From Bacteroidota bacterium (GTDB lineage: Bacteria; Bacteroidota; Bacteroidia; JAADEI01), in the NCBI GenBank assembly GCA_024280615.1, contig JAJRPU010000208.1:1-6338 (forward strand): a DNA stretch of 6,338 nucleotides. The letters run 5' to 3'. The notes beneath the pieces are model-generated. The model saw only the letters and a program-made list of their open reading frames with translations, did no database searches and was not told the DNA's origin. The stretch's first letter is position 1. Each line of letters opens with the position of its first letter. Positions 1-5,078 of this stretch are shown in pieces. The position numbers and the translations under genes were made by a program.

Positions 1-344
1 ACCATTCCATATTGCCTCAAGGGGCTTTCGGTTTGCCTCGGTTACCATTCCATATTGCCTCAAGGGGCTTTCAATTTGCCTCCATCACCATTCCATATTG
101 CCTCAGGGGGCTTTCAATTTGCCTCGGTTACCATTCTCTATTGCCTCAAAGGGCTTTCAGTTTGCCTATACCACCATCCCACATTGCCTCAGGAGGCTTT
201 CAGTTTGCCTCCATCACCATGCTATATTGCCTCAGGGGGCTTTCAGTTTGCCTATACCACCATCCCACATTGCCTCAGGAGGCTTTCAGTTTGCCTCCAT
301 CACCATTCCATATTGCCTCAAGGGGCTTTCAGTTTGTTCCAAAC
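1..344. repeat. Tandem array of eight 43-bp units
   Basis: Eight contiguous 43-bp units start at 1, 44, 87, 130, 173, 216, 259 and 302. Each begins ACCAT, carries ATTGCCTCA near unit position 11, then a G-rich run, CTTTC, and a second TTTGCCT near position 32. There are no spacers, so this is not a CRISPR array. Units differ mainly at positions 6-10, 20-23, 30-31 and in the last five bases, which are CGGTT, CCATC or ATACC; units 5 and 7 are identical. The final unit decays after GTTTG, and a degenerate ninth copy may follow at 345. The forward strand lacks stop codons in all three frames. Because 43 is not a multiple of 3, each frame spells the same 43-residue peptide cycle every three units. 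The array starts at the window edge and probably extends further left. Coding potential is doubtful: no start signal, and all frames look equally open. Confidence 0.95.
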
Positions 345-392
345 ACCTTTACACTTTGACACCTCTCAATAAGACTATTGGGCAATTCCCGT

Positions 393-593
393 TTATTTTA
401 ACAAATTGGGCAGAACATATGTGATTACAAACGTAACTATGGCTGTATAAACAGTGAATAACAGGATTATTAACCATTGCATGAACGAAATTCGCTTATT
501 CATATCTTCAAAACGCTTATCCATTGCTTCAAACCGCTTATACATCATTTGCATGAGCATCTTTATATCTTCTTTTGTGGCGACATTCTCCAT
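393..593 (-). CDS. Small coiled-coil protein with C-terminal membrane anchor (DUF1640/CCDC90-like)
   Basis: This 66-residue protein opens with an ATKEDI segment (residues 5-10). It continues with a heptad-like repeat of the form KRFEAMD, KRFEDMN, KRISFMQ (about residues 19-39), which predicts a short coiled coil. It ends in one hydrophobic helix (about 40-62, WLIILLFTVYTAIVTFVITYV) that should anchor it in the inner membrane, with the coil probably cytoplasmic. The layout of ATKEDI, coiled coil and terminal helix is typical of DUF1640/CCDC90-like bacterial proteins, whose function is poorly known. The ATG follows directly after an in-frame TAG (594-596), and the codons beyond that stop supply the N-terminal helix expected of this family (see 594-707). 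The gene may therefore be translated by reinitiation or read-through, or it may be the intact half of a broken gene. No Shine-Dalgarno sequence is visible before the ATG. The family match is by eye. Confidence 0.6.
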   Translation of the reverse strand: MENVATKEDIKMLMQMMYKRFEAMDKRFEDMNKRISFMQWLIILLFTVYTAIVTFVITYVLPNLLK

Positions 594-707
594 CTATGAA
601 TGATATATATCATCCGGAACCATCGCCAACACATTGGCTTGTTCTCGGTCAAAACCGTTTTCTATCAACAACTTCATTACTCGTATTGCTATACTCCCTT
701 TTTCCAT
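594..707 (-). pseudogene. N-terminal piece of the same coiled-coil protein, ended by an in-frame TAG
   Basis: Reading leftward from the ATG at 707-705 gives 37 codons and then TAG (596-594), with no gap and in the same frame as the ATG of the 66-residue gene at 593. The peptide has a helix containing VMKLLIENGFDREQANVLA. The pattern 'K-L-x3-GF-x2-EQA-x2-LA' followed about 20 residues later by ATKEDI is the usual start of DUF1640/CCDC90-like proteins. The parsimonious reading is one 105-codon gene (393-707) interrupted by a single amber codon. Alternatives are a genuine pair of abutting small genes, programmed read-through, or a sequencing error. Another in-frame TAG lies at about 729-731, so the ATG at 707 is the natural start. 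The protein-family call is by eye. Confidence 0.45.
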
Positions 708-743
708 ATCTAAGCATTTTGCATCGGTCTAAATTGTAAATAT

Positions 744-760
744 TATGAAATTCATATGAA
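744..760. promoter_or_regulatory. Two overlapping palindromes, possible operator
   Basis: TATGAA-A-TTCATA (744-756) is a perfect dyad around one central base, and TTCATATGAA (751-760) is a perfect 10-bp palindrome sharing its right arm. The result is three alternately oriented ATGAA arms. The site sits about 40 bp upstream of the leftward coiled-coil gene and in the gap before panD, where a dimeric repressor could bind. AT-rich dyads also arise by chance, and no regulator gene is present in the window. Confidence 0.2.
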
Positions 761-849
761 GGTGTTCTACAATAACATCTCAGTCTATCAACCAGTTTAT
801 CCAATTTTAATCTCAATTGATTCGCAGGCAGACTATTTGGCTGAAAAAC

Positions 850-923
850 GTGAAATTTGCATACGATTCAGGGCTTTTAAACGACATTCTTTCGTTTCCA
901 TAGCCAAGCATCCGAAGTTTCAC
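850..923. other. Nested inverted repeat, possible structured RNA or relic element
   Basis: The inner hairpin pairs AAACGA (879-884) with TCGTTT (892-897) around a 7-base loop. It continues, after a 3/4-base internal loop, with GGCT (872-875) pairing AGCC (902-905). An outer arm pairs GTGAAA (850-855) with TTTCAC (918-923). The arrangement has the same axis throughout and lies outside any recognised gene, so it could be a structured transcript, a transcription pause or terminator-like element, or the remains of a small mobile repeat. There is no U-tract directly after it, which argues against a simple terminator. Confidence 0.3.
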
Positions 924-1031
924 AAAATTATCTCTGAAAAAAGTCACCTTGACATAAAGGTTAACGATTAATATCCAGCAATGAGTTAAAATGAACCATT
1001 TGCTTGGACGGTGTGTTCTAAAAAACGGAAT

Positions 1032-1039
1032 TAACTTTG
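1032..1039 (+). promoter_or_regulatory. Bacteroidota-type -7 promoter box before panD
   Basis: TAACTTTG fits the Bacteroidota primary sigma factor -7 consensus TAnnTTTG exactly. A good -33 TTTG at normal spacing is not seen; TTG-containing stretches at 999-1006 are somewhat too far upstream. Transcription would begin at about 1044-1047, at or just after the first possible panD start codon, implying a leaderless or very short-leader mRNA. Confidence 0.45.
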
Positions 1040-1043
1040 CCCT

Positions 1044-1409
1044 ATGTGGTTGTGTGTAATGAAAGCAAAGATTCACAATGCGACAGTTACTGATGCCAAC
1101 CTTCACTATATGGGCAGTGTAACGATTGACCCTGTTTTGCTTGAGGAATCCGGCATATTGGAAGGCGAACGAGTTCAAATAGTTAACGTTAGCAATGGTG
1201 CAAGGATAGAGACCTATGTAATAAAGGGGGAACGTGGGTCCGGAACTATATGCCTCAACGGACCGGCAGCACGACTGTTCCAACCCGGTGATAAAGTTCA
1301 CATAATTGCCTATGCATGGGTCACTCCAGAAGAACATAAATCAATGAAACCAATCGTAATAATCCTTGATGAGAACAATAAAGTCAGTGAAAAGAAATTT
1401 TCATGGTAA
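1044..1409 (+). CDS. panD: Aspartate 1-decarboxylase (PanD) proenzyme
   Basis: PanD converts L-aspartate to beta-alanine and CO2 in the cytoplasm, feeding pantothenate and CoA synthesis. It is made as a proenzyme that cuts itself before a serine, which becomes the catalytic pyruvoyl group. The 121-residue product is near the family length (about 126). Starting at the first ATG places the cleavage pair exactly at G24-S25, as in the E. coli and B. subtilis enzymes. Other family residues fall at their usual numbers: K9, H11, Y22, R54, T57, Y58 and the N72-G73 turn in the CLNGPAARL segment. An alternative ATG at 1059 (MKAKIHN) would keep all of these residues but shorten the N-terminus by five. 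No other pantothenate gene is in the window. A TAACTTTG promoter box lies immediately upstream, leaving almost no leader. The identification is firm; the exact start is less so. Confidence 0.96.
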   Translation: MWLCVMKAKIHNATVTDANLHYMGSVTIDPVLLEESGILEGERVQIVNVSNGARIETYVIKGERGSGTICLNGPAARLFQPGDKVHIIAYAWVTPEEHKSMKPIVIILDENNKVSEKKFSW

Positions 1410-1443
1410 ATACAAGTTCTTCCCTTTTCAACGTTTTTTATTA

Positions 1444-1451
1444 TAACTTTG
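1444..1451 (+). promoter_or_regulatory. Bacteroidota-type -7 promoter box before the small exported protein gene
   Basis: TAACTTTG is identical to the box before panD and matches TAnnTTTG. It ends 10 bases before the ATG at 1462, so the leader would be only a few bases long. The -33 region is T-rich but lacks a clear TTTG. Its position in the 52-bp gap after panD suggests the small gene can be transcribed independently. Confidence 0.5.
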
Positions 1452-1461
1452 CAAACAAGAT

Positions 1462-1743
1462 ATGTTTAGACGCCTTATAGGTTGGTTGCTTTTTTCCTTG
1501 CTATCTATATCAATTTTCAACAGCACTTATTGTATTGTGGATGACGTACATGAGGAAATTCATACCACGCATACTCCTTTTTGCTCAATTCCACACGTGC
1601 CAATGTCTATTCCACACTCGGAATATGAAACCTTTTACGACTTTAGTAACAACGTTGAAAAGAAAAAGTTAGTAATCACAGACGATGATATTCCAGAATT
1701 CTTTATTATAGAGAAGCCGTGGCGTCCTCCTTGGATATCTTAA
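1462..1743 (+). CDS. Small exported protein with a His/Cys/Met-rich segment, unknown function
   Basis: This 93-residue product was not recognised. Residues 1-4 are basic (MFRR), followed by a hydrophobic core (about 5-19) and a polar NSTYC end, which reads as a Sec signal peptide. C24 does not sit in a good lipobox, so a soluble periplasmic protein or an uncleaved anchor is more likely than a lipoprotein. The next part is rich in potential metal ligands: H30, H34, H37, C41, H45, M48 and H52, including an H-x3-H-x2-H-x3-C-x3-H run. The C-terminal third is acidic (DDDIPEF) and ends in a Trp/Pro-rich PWRPPWI tail. It lies 170 bp upstream of a CzcA-type efflux operon on the same strand and has its own promoter-like box. 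A periplasmic metal-binding role next to the pump is inferred from composition and position only; no homology to CusF or other chaperones was evident. Confidence 0.7.
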   Translation: MFRRLIGWLLFSLLSISIFNSTYCIVDDVHEEIHTTHTPFCSIPHVPMSIPHSEYETFYDFSNNVEKKKLVITDDDIPEFFIIEKPWRPPWIS

Positions 1744-1744
1744 A

Positions 1745-1820
1745 AGCCCGTCTATACCTTAATCCATTTGTTAATCCTTTCATTTTACTGACTACATTCC
1801 CAACAGTCCAAGGACGGGCT
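1745..1820. promoter_or_regulatory. Long-loop inverted repeat containing a direct repeat
   Basis: AGCCCGTC (1745-1752), starting two bases after the TAA of the upstream gene, pairs perfectly with GACGGGCT (1813-1820) across 60 bases. Inside are two copies of TTAATCC (1759-1765 and 1771-1777), 12 bp apart, and smaller dyads GACT/AGTC (1790-1793/1805-1808) and GTCC/GGAC (1806-1809/1812-1815). It could act as a 3'-end structure of the small gene's mRNA, a leader element of the efflux operon, or a protein-binding region. There is no trailing T-tract, so a classical intrinsic terminator is unlikely. Confidence 0.4.
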
Positions 1821-1883
1821 AAGTAAACACAATCCTGAATTGAGATATAGCAAGCTCGCTAACTACGACTAATAAGTAAACAT

Positions 1884-1903
1884 TTTTTAACAAAACTTAA
1901 AAA
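1884..1903. promoter_or_regulatory. AT-rich dyad just before the pump gene
   Basis: TTTTTAA (1884-1890) and TTAAAAA (1897-1903) form a perfect 7-bp inverted repeat around CAAAAC. The dyad ends 10 bases before the TTG start codon of the RND gene. It could be an operator, an A/U-rich translation-enhancing leader as is common in Bacteroidota, or chance. No TAnnTTTG box was found between 1821 and 1913. Confidence 0.2.
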
Positions 1904-1913
1904 TCTTAGTGCC

Positions 1914-4900
1914 TTGATTGATAAGATAATTGGGTTGTCGGTCAGATGGCGTGGATTAATACTCATTCTGACAGGATTATGGGTTATTGGTGGCTTACTG
2001 GCACTAAAAGAACTCAAACTGGGTTCTGTTCCCGACATTACTAATAACCAGGTCCAAGTTATTAGCATTGCTCCTCAACTCTCCGCTCTGGATATGGAAC
2101 AACTGATTACCTATCCTATTGAGCGGGAAATGGGCAATTTGCCCGGGGTGGTTGAACTGAGAAGTGTTTCCAGACCGGGCTTGAGCGTTGTTACCGTGGT
2201 TTTTGAAGACGAGATGGGCACTTATCTGCCCAGACAACTGGTTCAAGAGAAGTTAACAGTGCTGAAGGACGAGCTGCCAGACATCCTTGAAAAAGGTCCT
2301 TTCGCCGGACCCATAACCACAGGGCTGGGGGAGATATACCAATATTACTTGCACGTGGACCCCGCATACAGAAACGTATATACCCTGATGGACTTAAGAA
2401 CCATTCAGGATTGGATTATCAGACGTCAGATGATGATGGTTCCCGGAGTGGTAGAGGTCAACTCACTTGGCGGGTTTATCAAACAGTATGAAGTTGTCAT
2501 TGACCCAGTGAGATTGCAAAGACTAAATATTGACCTTGGGACTATAATAGAAGCCCTTGAACAAAACAATTCCAACAGTGGCGGAGCATATATAGAGAAA
2601 AGCAATTCTGTTATGTTTATTCGTGGAGAGGGTTTAGTTCGGTCCCTTGAGGACATAGCCAACACAGTGGTTCTGGTAACGGACGAAGGACCTGTTAGGA
2701 TAAAAGACATTGCAGACACAGTCAGATGGGCAGGAGCAATCAGATATGGAGCAATGACAGAAGATGGCAGGGAAGTGGTTGGTGGACAGGTCCTGATGCT
2801 TAAGGATGCCAATGCGATGGAAGTTGTTGAGAAGGTGAGGGAAAGAATGGCAGAGATTCAGAAAAGCCTTCCACCGGGAATAACAATCAGACCATATTTG
2901 GACAGAAGAGACCTTATTGAAAGGACAACAGAAACAATCACAGAGAACCTAACACTGGGAGCCCTCACTGTCATTTTCGTATTAGTATTCTTAATAGGCA
3001 GTATCAGGTCTGGTTTAATAGTTGCATCGGTAATCCCCCTTTCTTTGCTATTTGCTTTTATGCTAATGAACCTCACAGGCATAACTGCCAACTTAATGTC
3101 TCTTGGTGCCATTGACTTCGGAATAGTGGTTGATGGAGCCGTAATCATAGTTGAAGGAATGATTTTTGCCCTTGAGAAGAAACTCAAGTCAGTGAGGAAC
3201 AGAGTGTTGAAAATAAGTGATGAAGAACGGAAACAATTGGCTACGTCTACGGCATCCCGAATGATGCGTGTTGCATTGTTTGGACAATTAGTGGTGCTAT
3301 TGGTTTTTCTACCTATTCTAACTCTTGAAGGTGTTGAAGGCAGGATGTTCAAACCGATGGCTTATGTATTTATGTATGTGCTTCTGGGAGTAATACTCTT
3401 ATGCCTAACCTATGTTCCTGCAATAAGTTCGCTATTAGTCAAGTTGCCTGAGGAAGGGGGTCCAATGGCAAATATTGAAGCCCTTTTCACTCGCATCAGT
3501 AGGAAAATTATGGACTGGCTCAAAAAAGCATATATTCCTTCAAGGGATTGGGCTCTCAACCACAGATTCATAGTGTTGGGAATAGCATTAGCCCTATTTG
3601 GCTTGTCAATATTCACTTTCACAAGGATGGGGGCAGTATTCATGCCCCGATTAAATGAAGGCGATATAGCCCTACAGGCAATCTTTGTTCCAGGAACTCC
3701 GCTATCAGAAGTAATCAAAGGCACTGAACGCCTAGAAAAGATTATTCTTGATTCTTTCCCCGAGGTCATTACAACTGGTTGCAGGATAGGTGTGTCGGAA
3801 ATCCCCACTGACCCGATGCCTATGGACTTCGCAGACTGCCACGTGATTCTTGAGAAGGACAGGTCCAAGTGGGTTTCTGCATCCACACAAGAAGAATTGG
3901 CAAACAAAATGAAAGAGGTTCTGGAAAGGAATCTTCCCGGAATAGGATATGCCTTCACACAACCGATAGAACTGCGATTTAATGAGTTGATATCAGGTGT
4001 TAGATACGATGTGTCCATTGAAGTTTATGGCGAAGATGTTGATGTATTAAGGTCTCTTGCAGAGCAAATAGTCCTGTTGATTCAGGGGGTTGAGGGAGCG
4101 GCGGACATAGCAATGGAACCGGTTCAAAAACAACCACAAATAGTAGTCAGATACAAACGTGAAAGACTTGCCAGATATGGCATTACGATAGAGGAAGCCA
4201 ACAGGCACCTGCAGGCTGCCTTCGCTGGATACGTCGTCGGAACAGCCTATGAACAGGAAAAGAGATTTGACATTGTGGTTAGATATTCTCCTGAATACAG
4301 GAAGGACCTTGAACACGTCAAGCAAATAAGGATTAAAACGAACACTGGAGCGCTCGTGCCTTTCTCAGAAATAGCCGATATAAAAATTGAATATCATCCT
4401 GCTCAAATTTCACGAGAAAACGGCTACAGAAGGGTTTACGTTGGCGTCAATGTCCGCAACAGAGACGTGGAATCAGTCGTTGAAGATATTCAGAAACGCT
4501 TGGAGGCATTGCCTATTCCACCGGGATATTGGATTACCTATGGAGGCACTTTTGAGAATTTGCAGCGAGCTCGTGCTAGATTGGCTATAGTCGTTCCAAT
4601 CGTTCTGCTTGTCATCTTTGTACTTGTTTACATGGCTTTAGGCAACTTGAAAGACACACTGCTTATATACACAGCTGTGCCATTGGCTACGATAGGTGGT
4701 GTGTACCTACTTGCCATTCGGGGCATGCCTTTCAGTATTTCGGCAGGGGTTGGCTTCGTGGTTCTCTTTGGAGTGGCTGTTCTAAATGGAATGCTGCTTT
4801 TAGCACGGGCTAATGCCTTAAGAAAGGAAAACGTCCCAATGTTAGAGAGAATAAAGATTGCTTCTGCAGAACGGCTCAGACCAATACTCCTTACTGCCCT

Positions 4901-5078
4901 GACCACAATAGTAGGCTTCACTCCAATGGCATTCAGCCAATCGGCAGGAGCAGAAGTGCAAAGACCTCTTGCAACAGTGGTAATAGGAGGTCTCATAACC
5001 GCTACCTTCCTTTCACTAATAGTAATACCAGTGCTTTACACTCTTGCATACAGAAAAGAAAAATCATCTCAACAATGA
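1914..5078 (+). CDS. czcA: Heavy-metal efflux RND pump, CzcA-type inner-membrane subunit
   Basis: This is the proton-driven inner-membrane pump of a tripartite metal exporter; at 1054 residues it is full length for the HME-RND family. TM1 lies at about 15-34. The first periplasmic porter block follows to about 340, TM2-6 at about 345-510, a second half begins with a TM at about 552-570, the second porter block runs to about 885, and the final TM group covers about 890-1046. TM4 carries the family proton-relay triad D401, D407 and E414 (DFGIVVDGAVIIVE), almost at the CzcA numbers 402/408/415. The second porter block has the VFMPRLNEGD (575-584) and IPTDPM (630-635) motifs. By eye, the CusA copper-site methionines M573, M623 and M672 correspond to Q588, F638 and E691, so divalent cations (Zn, Co, Cd, Ni) are likelier than Cu(I)/Ag(I). 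Translation starts at TTG (1914): no ATG or GTG lies upstream in frame after the stop at 1860-1862, and the next ATG would remove TM1. The end overlaps the next gene by ATGA. Confidence 0.95.
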   Translation: MIDKIIGLSVRWRGLILILTGLWVIGGLLALKELKLGSVPDITNNQVQVISIAPQLSALDMEQLITYPIEREMGNLPGVVELRSVSRPGLSVVTVVFEDEMGTYLPRQLVQEKLTVLKDELPDILEKGPFAGPITTGLGEIYQYYLHVDPAYRNVYTLMDLRTIQDWIIRRQMMMVPGVVEVNSLGGFIKQYEVVIDPVRLQRLNIDLGTIIEALEQNNSNSGGAYIEKSNSVMFIRGEGLVRSLEDIANTVVLVTDEGPVRIKDIADTVRWAGAIRYGAMTEDGREVVGGQVLMLKDANAMEVVEKVRERMAEIQKSLPPGITIRPYLDRRDLIERTTETITENLTLGALTVIFVLVFLIGSIRSGLIVASVIPLSLLFAFMLMNLTGITANLMSLGAIDFGIVVDGAVIIVEGMIFALEKKLKSVRNRVLKISDEERKQLATSTASRMMRVALFGQLVVLLVFLPILTLEGVEGRMFKPMAYVFMYVLLGVILLCLTYVPAISSLLVKLPEEGGPMANIEALFTRISRKIMDWLKKAYIPSRDWALNHRFIVLGIALALFGLSIFTFTRMGAVFMPRLNEGDIALQAIFVPGTPLSEVIKGTERLEKIILDSFPEVITTGCRIGVSEIPTDPMPMDFADCHVILEKDRSKWVSASTQEELANKMKEVLERNLPGIGYAFTQPIELRFNELISGVRYDVSIEVYGEDVDVLRSLAEQIVLLIQGVEGAADIAMEPVQKQPQIVVRYKRERLARYGITIEEANRHLQAAFAGYVVGTAYEQEKRFDIVVRYSPEYRKDLEHVKQIRIKTNTGALVPFSEIADIKIEYHPAQISRENGYRRVYVGVNVRNRDVESVVEDIQKRLEALPIPPGYWITYGGTFENLQRARARLAIVVPIVLLVIFVLVYMALGNLKDTLLIYTAVPLATIGGVYLLAIRGMPFSISAGVGFVVLFGVAVLNGMLLLARANALRKENVPMLERIKIASAERLRPILLTALTTIVGFTPMAFSQSAGAEVQRPLATVVIGGLITATFLSLIVIPVLYTLAYRKEKSSQQ

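Larger units (their letters stand above)
708..1031. other. Gene-free stretch with palindromes and a nested inverted repeat
   Basis: I find no convincing gene here. A forward frame of 71 codons (756-971) and a reverse frame running under panD are open, but neither shows recognisable motifs, a plausible ribosome binding site or a protein-like pattern. The stretch holds two overlapping palindromes (744-760) and a nested inverted repeat (850-923), described separately. It lies between a leftward gene (393-707) and rightward panD, so it must contain at least the promoter regions of both. Confidence 0.5.

Noticed and set aside
1..344. CRISPR array
   Set aside because: Units are contiguous without unique spacers and vary among themselves; a 43-bp head-to-tail satellite fits better.
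380..400. Intrinsic terminator after the repeat array (GGG-CAATT-CCC followed by T-rich DNA)
   Set aside because: The stem has only three pairs and overlaps the end of the reverse gene, so it is too weak to call.
12..424. Three overlapping forward reading frames as protein genes
   Set aside because: All are products of the stop-free 43-bp repeat read in three frames. None has a start signal or a reason to be preferred, and two run past the array into unrelated sequence.
740..900. Reverse-frame extension joining the coiled-coil gene to a longer upstream gene through a frameshift
   Set aside because: A leucine-rich reverse frame is open here, but it has no start, needs a frameshift near 710, and DUF1640-like proteins normally begin about where the ATG at 707 lies.
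756..971. Forward 71-codon reading frame as a gene
   Set aside because: It has no recognisable motif or ribosome binding site, begins inside a palindrome and runs through the nested inverted repeat. It is more likely a chance frame, though a search of its translation would settle this.
813..1337. Reverse 174-codon reading frame
   Set aside because: Most of it lies antisense to panD, which is unmistakable. The translation lacks domain features.
1745..1820. Classical rho-independent terminator or integron attC site
   Set aside because: The loop is 60 bases with no T-tract after the right arm, and the arms lack the attC core sequences GTTRRRY and RYYYAAC.
2004..4996. Several open reverse frames and one forward frame inside the pump gene
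   Set aside because: They are shadows of the strongly supported czcA reading frame, with no domain signal of their own.
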